A stretch of 64,000 bases of DNA from Nemertoderma westbladi. Taxonomy: Eukaryota > Xenacoelomorpha > Nemertodermatida > Nemertodermatidae. A program made the position numbers and the translations under genes. Location: the NCBI GenBank assembly GCA_032718475.1, contig JAUCBJ010006805.1, forward strand, positions 1 to 64,000, given 5' to 3'. Under the pieces are notes generated by a model, which had not been told where the DNA came from, did no database searches, and worked only from the letters and a program-made list of their open reading frames with translations. Below, in pieces: positions 53,902 through 64,000 of this stretch. Numbering within the stretch: position 1 is the stretch's first letter; every line of letters begins with the position of its first letter.

Positions 53902-54459
53902 CTCGGGTGACATCCAGGCATATGTCCCCCGGTCGGGGGTCATCGTTGTAGTTTCTGATACATCGCGAGCTGTACCGAAATCCGCGATCTTAAGCAACCG
54001 CCCTTCATTCAACAGTAACAGATTGCCGGGTTTTAGGTCTCTGTGGATCATCGGTTTGGGTTTCATCGAGTGCAGATAGGCCACTCCCTTGGCGCATTGT
54101 AGCAGCCAACTCAGCCCCAAACCTAAACCGTAAGTGTAATACGGTTTACCAGGTCTAGGGTGGAGTACTTTCTCTAACGACCCGTTCTCTGCGAACTCCA
54201 TCACTAAAATGTTGGACTCGCAGTCGAACGCAAATAACTTAATGACATTGAGATGGTTGAGCTTCATGAATTGTTCTTTTTCTAAGAGAAAATGTTTATC
54301 AACTTCGAAGCATTTGATGGCCACTTTGATAGAACCTTGGTAAGTTCCTCTAAATACCTTGCCGTAAGTTCCTGAATTCACGAACTCTTCCCTTGTTAAC
54401 ATTGATTCATTTATACGTTCCGAAACGACGCAATTGATGGGTGATTTAATGGCCATCAT
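53902..54459 (-). CDS. TAK1-like (TKL) protein kinase, exon 1: N-lobe to activation loop
   Basis: ATG at 54459-54457 (a second ATG follows directly). Kinase landmarks in order: Gly-rich loop NSGTYGKVFRG, VAIK with the catalytic lysine at about residue 49, alpha-C glutamate in LLEKEQFMKL, hinge VMEFAENGSLEKVL, catalytic loop MIHRDLKPGNLLLL, DFGTARDVSETTTMTP, and RGTYAWMSPE. The last codon GAG is followed by a clean donor GTATGT, so residues past MSPE in the unspliced frame are intron. The HRDLKPxN...DFGTA...RGTxAWMxPE style is closest to MAP3K7/TAK1 relatives. All catalytic residues (K, E, HRD, DFG) are present in this exon. The C-lobe is in exon 2. Confidence 0.88.
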
Positions 54460-55080
54460 GGCTATAATGCAAACCGTAAACGACCAGTGGATGATGGTAG
54501 CTTCTCCTTCTGTGATAACATATCAGCTCTCTTCTATCAGTCTATACAGTCCACAGAGCAGATAATGCAAATTATCAGTTTGAGTTAAGTTACTGTATTT
54601 ATCTTAGTGAAATAAACCTTGAAGGCTACCGTACAACGCAATGGAGATCAGAGATGGTGAGAGGGAGTCAACGCATAGGCCTACTGCTGTACTGGTCAGC
54701 CATGGTATATGTAGGGGTAGGGCAGGCCTAACAAAAATTTACTATTGTAAAGCAACATTCTATTTGCTACAAAAAAGACAAAGAAATAAATTATAATATT
54801 CCATGTATAATGTGAAATGTGCCGCCTTGTAAAGCAGTAAAACTATCAGGTAAGTTTTGTATTTCACGAAACAACTTGCAAATTGTATAAACCATGCAGT
54901 ATACTGGTACACACAGTTACAGGTCATATTCTATTTATCATAGGCATGCAGTGCTTTGAACAGCATCGTACGAGGATGAAGACATAAGATGGACTGAAAA
55001 AAACAATGTAAATTTGTAATATTATTTCATATTAAGGAATGTTAGATTACATACAGTACAGCAGTAGGCCTATATTAATA
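54460..55080. other. Intergenic stretch upstream of the kinase
   Basis: No gene or repeat that I can name. It would contain the kinase promoter, but I see no convincing TATA or initiator element. Confidence 0.4.
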
Positions 55081-57925
55081 TTACTACTACTAGGTCGAGC
55101 GAACTCGGACAGTGGAAATGAGATCCTTCCAGGCTTCCCGATTCTCCATAGTTGTCGCAATTTCGTTTTTCCCAAGTTCAGTATCCCTTTCAAGTTGATT
55201 TATATATGTTATGGCCGGTCGTCCACGACTACGCGTTCCATGAGTTGGTTGCCAGAGAAGTAGATCTGGTATGACCTCGTCTTTACTTCGCCAGCAGTGC
55301 CCACTGAATCTTAATCTGCGTTCACGGAGGGTGGTTGATTTGATACAGGTGGTATTGTACCATAAAGCTCGGCGTTTGTCATGTGTTGTCTCCAGCTGAT
55401 GTTTAGGGCTGCCCTTAGTAGTCTTGTGTAGCAACCATCAATTCGTTGTTCAAGTGATTTAGTCAGTGTCCAGGTCTCACCCCCATATAAAAATACACTT
55501 TCCACTGTGGCTCGAAAGAACTTAGTCTTCAGGTGCCTGGAGAGATCTGATTTCCAGATGGTATCCATTTTTGATAGAGCTACCCAAGCCTTTGCTTTCC
55601 TAACTTCTATGTCCTTTTTGCTACTCTTACTCTCTATCCATGATCCAAGGTACTGGAAGTCGTCGACCTTCCTTAGTTGATTATTATCAATGGTTGTCAA
55701 GTTTCCATCAACATTAAAGGCCATGAATTCGATCTTGGTAGCATTTATATGCAATCCAACCTCCTTAGCAGCCCTCTCCACTTTATTTAGTAGAAGCTGT
55801 GCATATGCTAGCGTATTAGAGAGCAGGACGATGTCATCCGCAAAGTCGGTGTCTGTGACTGTACTACTAGGATCGGCATGCTGCATTGCAGCTGCATTTT
55901 TAAGAATGCTGTGCCGGCTTGTCAACAAAATTGCACCGCCACAACTCCCTATCACCCATGACATTTGCTAGATCATCCGCATCTTTAAGGCCAGTGTCCT
56001 TTAAGATGCGTCTCAAGAAAGTCATGGGCTGTCCACCATGCTTATTCACTCCATGAGGCCGCCAAAGCACAAGATCATGCACTGGCTGGTCCTCACGGCG
56101 AAAGCAATGTCCTGCAAAGCGGAGGCGATTTTGTTCTAGTGTCAAGCTTGGGGGAACCAATGAGACACCTCCAATGTTATATAGTGTCTGGTTGAAGATG
56201 TGTGCATTGTACTTGACACAATGTACCCGGCGTAGCATTCTTGTGAATGTGCCATCCAGAGATTTGGTGTCCTCAGCAGTTAGAGCCCAGCATGGACTCC
56301 CGTAGAGGAGTACTGGAACTACTGCTGCTCTAAATAATCGGACCTTAAGTTTCCGATTAATTCTAGGTGACTTCCAAATCCTGGACACCCTATTCAAGGC
56401 TGCCCATGCCTTTCCCTTACGTATTCGAAGGTCCTCACCTGACTTCCGGATCCATGATCCCAGGTAACAGAAGTCGTCCACATGCTCAAGCATACCATCC
56501 TTTGAGCTTATGCTCATCCGATCAGAGACTTGCTGAGGACTTTCAAAGTTAACTGTCAGAATTTTGGTCTTTCTGGAGTTAATAAAAAGACCAACACTAG
56601 AAGCAGCATGTTCTAATGAGCTGAGGAGCCGCTGGGCTCCCTCTAATGATTCTGAGAGTACTCCTAAGTCATCAGCAAAGTCTAGATCAGTTAGGTACTT
56701 GGCAGGATTTCCTCGACTTCTGGAGCCAGTAGGTGGAGTTAGCATCACCCCATCATCATTATGATGATCTAAGGACATGCGTAGAACATAGTCAACCACA
56801 ATAATGAACAAAATCTGTGACTGTAGTTGCCGGATATCTACTACTTCTGCGTTCTTAAAGTGTGAATCCCAGATCTTCACCCTTTGTGGCAGTCCTCATT
56901 GCGTAATCCAGCACAATTACAAATAGTAATGGTGCTAATGTGTCACCTTGCAGTACGCCAGCCAGGATTGAGAAAAACTCAGTTTCACCATCTGGTGAGA
57001 GTACCTGCGCTTCTGTGTCACAATATAGCAATCCAATGCCAGCCACAATTACTTCTGGTATTCCATAAGCTCTTAGGATTTCAAGCATTTTACCTCTATG
57101 GATGGAGTCGAATGCCTTTTTGAAGTCCACAAAAGGCATGACTGCGGGGAGATTTTTTGACTTAATTCCTTCAATCAGTCTCCGTAGTGCAAGTATCTGA
57201 GCTATTGTTGATCTACTTGGTCGAAATCCGTTTTGGCTCTTACGCAGTAATTTCTCATGTGAGGCCTAATCCTATATAGAATCATTTTATTGTATATTTT
57301 GGCAGCTACCACAAGCAGACAGATCCCACTATAGTTTGTTGGTATGCCGAGGTCTCCTTTCTTGGAGAGGCTTTAGTTGACCTTTAGTCCAAATTGGTGG
57401 TGGCTTTTCCCCTTTTAACATCCGGTTGCAAACATTCAATAATGGTCTGTTCGTCTGTTTAGCACTCCTGTTTTCCATACCTCCGCTGGGATTTAATCTA
57501 TAATCCACTCGCTTTATTATTGGACATGCTCTTAATGCTTCTTTGGAGTTCGGCAGGTGTGAAGTCCCCTGTTTCTATAGGTAGTGTCTTGTCATATATT
57601 TTCCTTGTAGGGCTGACCTCGATGTTTGGTGGCTGCCCAAGCAAGTTGCTGAAGTGATTTTTCCACTTCCCAACACGTTCTTCAGGACTATCAGCTTTGA
57701 GGCGCCCCTTTGCACAACTTTTCCGACCAGATACCTCATTTACAGTTTCCCAGGTAAGTCTTGATTGTTGCTGTATGGTATGTGAGCGGTTGTAATTGCT
57801 TCAATTTTATCCTGTATGTACTTTTCCTGGCTGATGCTGTAGGCCAATTCGAGATCGTCCTTAGCTTTCTCAACCTTGTTAATGTTTTCGGTTGTTGGTT
57901 GTGGCTGGGGACCTGATCGCGTCCA
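55081..57925 (-). mobile_element. Decayed LINE (family L-b) containing a nested LINE
   Basis: The minus strand carries an RT in two parts split by the nested element. The right part (56826-57140 and degraded sequence to about 57925) has FVDFKKAFDSIHRGKMLEIL and GVLQGDTLAPLLFV. The left part (55090-55863) has TDFADDIVLLS, DDFQYLGSWI, ETWTLTKS and LRFSGHCWR. The 3' end at about 55081 has a short (TAG)n tail. Several stops and frame changes, including a TAA shortly before the FADD block, show it is old. Family L-b is a different but related family to L-a. Confidence 0.85.
55864..56813 (-). mobile_element. 5'-truncated L-a LINE nested in L-b
   Basis: Exact 12-bp target duplication TCTGTGACTGTA at 55852-55863 and 56814-56825. 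The body is the same family as 22947-24544 (LDFADDLGVLSES, GHCFRREDQPVHDLVL), truncated to 950 bp, with a (TAG)n-type 3' end at the left. The frame through it is open. Confidence 0.93.
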
Positions 57926-57927
57926 GT

Positions 57928-57949
57928 CCCCCCCCCCCCCCCCCCCCCC
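57928..57949. repeat. 22-base poly-C tract
   Basis: Directly visible, located at the boundary between the L-b LINE and the foldback element. Confidence 0.9.
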
Positions 57950-58144
57950 TATTATAAATAGTACATATTTATAACTAATAATATATCTAAGTAACTGGAA
58001 TAGGCATGGTCTATTACTTTCAGTTTCTTACAATAGTAGTATTTAATTAATAGTTAGTAACGAAAACTAACTGAAAGTAATAGGCCATGCCTATTCCAGT
58101 TACTTAAATATATTATTAGTTATAAATATGTACTATTTAATAAA
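57950..58144. mobile_element. Foldback/MITE with ~80-bp inverted arms
   Basis: Arm 57950-58031 (AATAGTACATATTTATAACT ... GGAATAGGCATGG) is the inverse complement of 58063-58144 with only a few mismatches; about 30 nt separate them. No coding capacity. Confidence 0.85.
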
Positions 58145-58189
58145 TAAAAAATAATTCCTTGACCATCTCATTATCTATTATTAGGTTTA

Positions 58190-59126
58190 ACGTTATCAAC
58201 TTATTTTGCCATAAAGAGGACCATCAGTTAGATGCATCTTGGCATTTCTTTGCTTCATGCCATGGGAAGGGACCATGTGATGGGATTGGTGGGACAACGA
58301 AAAGGGAAATATCTAAAGTCTCCAGCGTCCAGTTAAAAACCAAATATGCTATGCAGCCCATACCAAATGTATGAAGTTACATGTGAAAGATTGACAGGGA
58401 TTCAGTGAGTATATAACTATATATATATAGAAGCGGATCCACAACAAAATCTAATCATAAAAAATATGTTTCAGTATCTTTAGGCAAAGCTGCATGTTGA
58501 TTAATCTTTTTCCTTTATTTAAAACATTTCATTGCTGTATCACAATAATTCTGATTTCATTTTATCTTGATATTCACATTGCATGTCACAGTTAAGTCAA
58601 GTCACAAATATTTTATCACATTCATCACGCAATTATTATATATATGAATTACGTTCTGGTAACATTCGGGTAACATTCTAAACAGGTACATTTGGATTTC
58701 AAAAGAAGAAGTTGATACCCAAGGAAGCTGAGCTGGAACCACGTTTCGCTAGAGTTTTGGAGTTGTTGCTCGAGTCCCCGGTATAAGAAGCTATCATAGG
58801 TTTGGTGCTTCACCTGAACATAAACTTGTATTCAGGGTTACCTCAGGATCTGAAGTGAATCAGTATCGCAAAGTTATGAGAGAGAGAGATAGATACCTGT
58901 CCGTCCACAAACCAGCTACAGTTGTTCCTTCTACTGTATATCTGCATCTTCTGATATTGAGGACTATTGCTATAACTGTAGGAAATCCTGGGAATCAGAC
59001 ACACACATAAATAAGAATCTATAGGTGCTCTGTGATAATTGTGACGTATCATGGGCATGCACTTATTGTTTGCCCAAGAACTTCAATTATGATTTAGACT
59101 TCATTTGTAATAAGTGTGGTTGAAAA
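58190..59126 (+). pseudogene. Remnant of a transposon-associated gene (HGKGPCDGIGGT family)
   Basis: The plus strand at about 58230-58330 encodes WHFFASCHGKGPCDGIGGTT then KREISKVSSV, a motif I know from many animal uncharacterised proteins linked to mobile elements. A donor-like AAT|GTATGA follows at about 58370 and an acceptor-like AAACAG at about 58685. Further on are ISKEEVDT, AELEPRFARVLE and SYHRFGASPEHKLVFR, spread over shifted frames with stops. At about 58960-59126 a cysteine-rich end reads CYNCRKSW, then CDNCDVSWACTYC and CNKCG, like a zinc ribbon. Order and spacing suggest one decayed gene. Function unknown. Confidence 0.55.
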
Positions 59127-61251
59127 ATTGAGATATAAGTACAATATGCAATAGACTTCATCATCAATAAAATACTACTGTACCAAACTCAAATTGCTAA
59201 CTATTGAACTACCCAACTCACAGTCATACCTTATACTATAATAATACAACATGTACAAATACCTTAAGTAATTACTCACTATACCTTATCTATCTCGCAG
59301 TTCGCTTTTGATTCATAACTTGAAATAGGGCCTACCATACTGCCATATACAATATACTGTATATATGTATAGTCAATAAATTAATGGGAAGGGCACTTCA
59401 CGTCGCACGTGAGTGACCTCCACTGGTAACTAAATATATGCACATTTATTTCAGTTCCCCACAGTTTCTGACTAGGGCCTATTCGTTTTGGGAATATAAT
59501 TTAAAATTTAGTAATTTATCATAATATCTCACAAAAAAACTTATATTAATGCAAAAACTCATCATCAGAACTTCTTACGGAACATTGGAATGGAATCCAC
59601 CCGCCTCTGAAAATTTTTAGTTTTCTTTGTTGAGGTGCACATACTCAACCATTCCCAGTTTAGACTTCAAATTTTGACAGGGCACGCAGGGTGTACACTT
59701 CATATCAATGATGACAGGGTTAAAAGATCATGAGCATATCATTAATCAGATTGCATCACCAATGTCAGAATGTCGTCAAAGTAGCCCTTTTTCACGTTTT
59801 TGCAATTCTTCGCAAATATAAACATTCACAGTTCACACTGGGATGTCATGGATGTAGAATATGTTATAAAAATGGCATTTTTCAAAATTTCAATTTTTTA
59901 GAGGATTTTAATGTCTCATTGTCGCTTTCTGACAAATAGTTTACTAATTTCATTACTAAAATATGGACATTTACAGATTTATGTCTCCAATTGTTAAAAT
60001 CAAGCACAATTAATACAAAACTGATAATCAGAGCAAGTTTTAGACTCCACCATAAATAATGTGCTTCACTGAATTTTGAAAATAAGCGATAATTCAAACA
60101 GCGATATCTCGAGAACGAACCAATGAAATAAGCTGAAATTTTCAAAATACCATTTTTCACAAGTATCAACAAATGGTGAAAATTTCATCGAAAATCTCCG
60201 ACCCTTGCCACACCCATTCGTCGAGCTTGAATGGAATGACCCTAGTCAGCTAGTACCGGTACAGTCTGACAGTAGCACTAACTGACTAACAGACTAAATA
60301 TTTCAGTTTAGGTCAGGTCATGCAGCTTTCGAAATGCAAGCAGAGTAAGCAGACATAAGCGAAGGTTTTACAGTAGGCCTAGGCAGGTAGGCCGTAGGCG
60401 TAGGCAGTAGGGCCTACCGGAAGTCAGGTAGTGCTGTAGTCAGGTAGTGTTTAATCTGTTAATATGGTAAGGTAATACACATTACTGCAGTTTGGCGTAC
60501 TGCCAACTTAATACATTACCGTACATATTACCATATTAGTATACCTGTATACCGCTGCGCTGTACCGGTCATCACGGTCAGATAGTACATTTAATGGCAA
60601 CTTGTGAATCAGTAATAATGCTGTAATGTATGGTCAGACCAGCATACAGCTGTGCAGCACACTTCAGCATAACAAATATTGGGTAAATCTTTTCGACCTA
60701 CGCGTAGGCCTACGCGTAGTTTGTAACTTCCATTCCTGTCATTTACCGGTAGGGCCAGACTTACTGCCTTTTTAACAACTACGCGTAGGTGTTTTAAAAC
60801 TACGCATAGTTATTTTGGAACTATGCGTAGGTGCTGCGCGTAGCAGTCCTGATAACAATGATTTTTCATTTCAGGTCCGGTAGGGTTGAGTTGTTAGGCA
60901 AGTATCGGTATGTCAGGTACCTACTGTATCTGATTATCACACAAATGGAATAACAGAATCGGAAACTCATTTCTCTACATACAGCACTGGTAATAAATAA
61001 TATTCGGCTCTTTCACATACAAACACGTTGTGGGGTCTTCGAGCAGCACGTGTTCAAATGTTCAATGACTGAGCAGCGACTAATTAACAAATTTATGAAT
61101 TCGTTTGACCAGCTACTGACAGATCAATATTGTGACATATATTTTAGTTTAATGTTTGATTCAATTAAAGGCACAAATTAAAAAGGCTACAAATACTGAA
61201 ATATATAGGGGTGAATAATTAAATTAGTCACCCATTAAAAGGTAGCCAAAT
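59127..61251. other. Gene-free stretch with TACGCGTA-rich repeat
   Basis: No gene. Between about 60696 and 60835 the palindrome TACGCGTA and one-base variants (CTATGCGTAG, CTACGCATAG) recur about six times. TAGGCCTA and TACCGGTA palindromes are also frequent. CAAAT at 61247-61251 may be the target duplication of E4. Confidence 0.5.
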
Positions 61252-62484
61252 TGTTCGCGCTTTTACACCTTTAGCAGTTTAACCTGCCAAATTTAGGTGT
61301 CTTCTAGGTTATAAATCGACTTTAGCCTATGACAAGTATTTGATACACATAAAGCTACATTAGCCGAAGCCAGCCTATGCGCGATCATTCACCCACGGTT
61401 AAGGGAGACTGGATTCGGATGCTCTGACCTTATTGCGGTGTAGGCCTACTGTACTATTCGATTGATCGTTAATATATAATCTCTGACAAATATTATTCAC
61501 TTTCGGGAAATATTAACAGTTCCTTTAGGACGTGGCGCTCTAAGTATGTAAACAGAGTTATGACTTACACTAAACACAACGGGATGGCTAATGATTTACG
61601 TATAAAGCGCATTCTTTAGGAAGTGCTTTGTTATCTATCACACTCATGCACAATACCGCACACTGCTGCACACTGATCTGCCGACCTTCACTAATTTTGA
61701 TCATATGTAAGGAGAACAGCAACTGACACATGTAGGGCCTATGAAATAGCATTCAATTCACTCCAAAACCACTATAATGTAAGTCACAATTGCTATATGT
61801 AACCGGTCTCTCTAACCTTCAGTATATCAAGAAGATTGGGGTTTTCTGATTATTTATCGTTATTCTCCAAATATAACAATATTCCATCAACTGATACAAT
61901 TAATAACCGACAGTAAATAGCAGTAAAATAATGCGGTGTTTGTATGTGATCAGGTTTGACAATATGAGCAGTTTGTGATGTACTGGTTTGATAACAGTTA
62001 TACGTTTCTATGATCAAAGCCGTTCTAATGTTTGGCTAAAGTCTGAAACACAGAATAATTCCACAGCCGGTGTTCTGGGCTTAGGAAAAAAGGTAAACAA
62101 AGACCATAATGCATTGCACGATTTCCCGGAGGCTTCTGTGCAAATAAAATGAAAATCGCTCTGATTGGTCGAGTGAGTGAGCCTGAATAAAGAAAGCCAA
62201 AAGCTACACGTCGACAGTTCAGCTGATAGATGTCGTCATCTGAACTACACTGTATTAAGAGTATTTTGGTGCATTGCGGCATAAAATTGCTAGTTATGTC
62301 CGCTAAAGTACACATACAGAAGAAATGGCTTTTTATGTCCACTAAAACACCTGTACAGTAAGGAAACGGCTTTTTATGTCCGCTAAAACACCTACAGTAA
62401 GGAAACGGCTTTTTATGTCCGCTAAAACACCTACAGAGTACTTTGCGGGGAAAATAACCAGCTAAATCCGCAAAAGCCTTTACA
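61252..62484 (-). repeat. 3' LTR of E4 (1,233 bp, diverged)
   Basis: Minus-strand ends TGTAAAGGCTTTTGCGG ... AAAAGCGCGAACA. More diverged from the E1/E2 LTRs than they are from each other. It contains a local tandem expansion of GTCCGCTAAAACACCTACAG units at about 62320-62440. Confidence 0.9.
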
Positions 62485-62510
62485 CCGCTCCCAGAAAATG
62501 GGATTTATTT

Positions 62511-62894
62511 CTATAAAATATAAAAAATCACAGTTTCTAAAATATAAAAATACTCTAAACAGTTAGTCTTTTTGCGTGGATGGCGTTTACGCAGTTTTTT
62601 GAGGCTAGCAAGAGTCCTTTTCTCTTTGGGGCGAGCCACTTTACTAGGAGGGCCATAACTCCTGGGTGAAGGGTGCAATACAATTGCATCTGAAGGTTTA
62701 GGATTACGGTCGGTGTATCCGCTGGTCGAGGTACCTGGTTGATCGATATCAACCTCAGTGGAGCGAGGTCTAACGGCTTTGAGAGCGCGTTTTAGGACAG
62801 CAGCTCCTACTGGTCCCTGACGATTCGTCTGAACGATAGCGGTAGGTGGACCGTGTGTAGTGAGAAATTTCCTCGGTTTGATGATTCCTTCCAA
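62511..62894 (-). CDS. E4 accessory protein, Arg/Lys-rich (env position, unknown)
   Basis: A minus-strand frame open upstream of 62894 (the frame reads back through EKHIDFDRARELELE to about 62960). It has a proline/charged middle (GPVGAAVLKRALKAVRPR, DIDQPGTSTSGYTD), then HPSPRSYGPPSKVARPKEKR and LASLKKLRKRHPRKK. The last part after PRKK differs from E2 because one base is missing, which moves the stop past the natural end. The basic tail resembles a nuclear-localisation or nucleic-acid-binding segment. No transmembrane segment. I do not recognise the family. Confidence 0.55.
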   Translation of the reverse strand: MEGIIKPRKFLTTHGPPTAIVQTNRQGPVGAAVLKRALKAVRPRSTEVDIDQPGTSTSGYTDRNPKPSDAIVLHPSPRSYGPPSKVARPKEKRTLASLKKLRKRHPRKKTNCLEYFYILETVIFYIL

Positions 62895-63196
62895 CTCGAG
62901 TTCTCGGGCTCTGTCGAAATCGATATGCTTCTCCTCGAGCTGATTTTCCTCCGCTTGTCGTTGGAAGCATTCGTCTAAAACTCGTTTAGAGTAGAGTCGT
63001 CCAAGTTCGATATCTTCTTAGAGATTCTGGATTTCCCGATCGAACTGATATAAAGCTAATTCGTTTACCGCTTGGACTTGTTGCTGCAATTTACGTTTTC
63101 TAAGCAATCGTAGGTTCCTTTTCCCATCTTTTATAGAAAAGTGTCTAACGCGTGCGTACAATTTTCTCCTCCACTTTGGTGACAGATTATATCGGG

Positions 63197-63625
63197 TTAA
63201 ACAGGGACGATTATACGGTTGAATGGCGATATTAGGTGTCCGCGTCCCAATCCGGCTAGGTAAGATGGGCGAATATCTAGGGAGCCCACAACTGGAGTGC
63301 CACTGACTAACTGTTCGGGTAACACTAGATCTTTGAACAGTGAGTACAGTTCGGAAGGATCCGTGATACTATTAGGATCAAGAGTCTGAGGTCTCACTAG
63401 GGAGTGAGGAGGTCTGACCGAGTATTCCGGAACTCTGATCATAGGTTTATTTAAGGATCGTTTGAGTCGAGCGAGCGTAGGTGATACATCGAACAAGATA
63501 CGCTCGAAACTCCCGTAAATATAGCGAGTAAAACTGTGTTTAGAGCAACGTTTCCGCGGATGTTTATGTCTTTCCGTTTGTTGGTTGGGTCTTGGGCATT
63601 CATCGCAATAATACCAAAGACGCAC
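63197..63625 (-). CDS. E4 accessory frame with Cys/His cluster (unknown)
   Basis: A minus-strand frame of about 142 codons starting with a non-ATG codon in the present copy. It opens with a zinc-ribbon-like cluster, WYYCDECP ... HKHPRKRCSKH, then FTRYIYGSFERILFDVSPTL, a proline/Arg segment, and LDPNSITDPSELYSLFKDLV. E2 preserves the nucleotide sequence of this region at about 25750-26150 but with a broken frame. It probably joins the frame at 63663-63971 as one gene. Function unknown. Confidence 0.5.
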   Translation of the reverse strand: MRLWYYCDECPRPNQQTERHKHPRKRCSKHSFTRYIYGSFERILFDVSPTLARLKRSLNKPMIRVPEYSVRPPHSLVRPQTLDPNSITDPSELYSLFKDLVLPEQLVSGTPVVGSLDIRPSYLAGLGRGHLISPFNRIIVPV

Positions 63626-63662
63626 GTCTTGTAGGGGAAACGCGGGTGATATTTATTCGGTT

Positions 63663-63971
63663 TTACAATGTTTCTCTCAAGAATTCCAAATATACGTTGG
63701 AGTTACCGCGTTTATCAGGTTCTTTAACGTCTTCTCTTTCGAGTCGATTTCGAATATAATTTTCGCATTTGATTTTCAGTTTATCGTTCCGACTCCGCTG
63801 GGTAGGATATTTAAATAGGACCATTTCCCTTTCGGTGTCGACATCGTCCGTATCGTGTAAATCGATAGGATGGCCAGTAGTTAAGAAGTCCATATATGTA
63901 CCATTACGATGCGTATAGCGAGCGGTGAATTTTCTATAGTCCAATTCACGCGTAAGTTGCTCCTGGGACAT
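63663..63971 (-). CDS. E4 accessory frame 2 (unknown, homologous to E2 26286-26591)
   Basis: Begins MSQEQLTRELDYRKFTARYT and continues HRNGTYMDFLTTGHPIDLHD, then a basic helical stretch with KLKIKCENYIRNRLEREDV. The Met may not be the true start, since the homologous E2 frame extends upstream with LIEDGLGIGERYTLLLQ and the E4 frame is still open near the window end. Both copies lie between pol and the 3' LTR in the sense orientation. No known domain is recognised. Confidence 0.5.
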   Translation of the reverse strand: MSQEQLTRELDYRKFTARYTHRNGTYMDFLTTGHPIDLHDTDDVDTEREMVLFKYPTQRSRNDKLKIKCENYIRNRLEREDVKEPDKRGNSNVYLEFLRETL

Positions 63972-64000
63972 CGGCGGTTCGATATAACGACCATCGTCCT

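Larger units (their letters stand above)
61252..64000 (-). mobile_element. E4: BEL/Pao element of the E1/E2 family, 3' part only
   Basis: Starts with an LTR homologous to those of E1 and E2, followed on the right by the same internal 3'-end sequence (CCGCTCCCAGAAAATGGGAT) as in E2. The accessory frames are better preserved than in E2. gag and pol, if present, lie beyond the window. Confidence 0.85.

Noticed and set aside
55311-55964. 217-codon frame as a single LINE protein
   Set aside because: Its N-terminal 33 codons or so come from the nested L-a element and the rest from L-b; the continuous frame is a by-product of the insertion.
62511-63971. Retroviral envelope at the env position of E4
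   Set aside because: No signal peptide, transmembrane helix or glycoprotein-like cysteine pattern is visible in the frames.

Overview
The window is eukaryotic and almost certainly metazoan. It has one intron-containing gene (a TAK1-like serine/threonine kinase, minus strand, 49.9-54.5 kb), poly-A-free AT-rich intergenic DNA, tRNA-derived SINE heads, 5'-truncated LINEs, BEL/Pao LTR retrotransposons and a Polinton-type viral packaging-ATPase locus. The mix of BEL/Pao, Polinton-like genes and frequent TACCGGTA / TAGGCCTA palindromes suggests an aquatic invertebrate, but nothing here fixes the phylum.

Layout. (1) 1-4395: a minus-strand BEL/Pao element (E1), only its gag start, leader and 5' LTR in view. 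It sits inside the zinc-knuckle codons of an older plus-strand BEL/Pao element whose halves lie at 4396-5078 and 20292-21935. (2) 7131-19380: a complete 12,250-bp LTR element (E3) with 541-bp LTRs (one difference), 5-bp target duplication TAATA, a gag-protease reading frame, no reverse transcriptase, a 1.27-kb minisatellite of about 39 hairpin units, and a downstream reading frame that looks like a DEDD 3'-5' exonuclease followed, after one in-frame TGA, by three CCHC knuckles. (3) 22417-35672: a complete minus-strand BEL/Pao element (E2), 13,256 bp, target duplication GTGGC. It has lost its reverse transcriptase, carries unidentified reading frames between pol and the 3' LTR, and holds a nested LINE (22947-24544) in that LTR. 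(4) 35237-48914: two 6,820-bp direct copies of a block that begins inside E2's LTR and carries a 147-residue acidic protein, a RING finger, a Polinton-type packaging ATPase, noncoding repeats and a LINE tail; 38 bp of filler lies between the copies. (5) 49.2-51.3 and 53.9-54.5 kb: a MITE, then the kinase gene with a minisatellite-coded tail. (6) 55.1-59.1 kb: a LINE with another LINE nested in it, a foldback element and a decayed transposon-associated gene. (7) 61252-64000: 3' LTR and the accessory frames of a third E1/E2-family element (E4), running off the window.

How it fits together. The exact target duplications order the events: the old plus-strand BEL is oldest, then unidentified DNA interrupted it, then E3 entered that DNA; E1 entered the old BEL; E2 inserted at 22.4 kb; a LINE entered E2's LTR; the packaging-ATPase block was duplicated after E2 arrived, because part of E2's LTR was duplicated with it. 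The two complete LTR elements (E2 and E3) both keep gag and protease but lack reverse transcriptase, so both presumably depended on enzymes supplied in trans. The most unusual content is the exonuclease-like frame in E3, the conserved non-env frames at the 3' end of the E1/E2/E4 family, and the duplicated viral packaging-ATPase module. Repeated single-base disruptions in otherwise good frames could be real decay or uncorrected assembly indels; this cannot be decided from the sequence alone.
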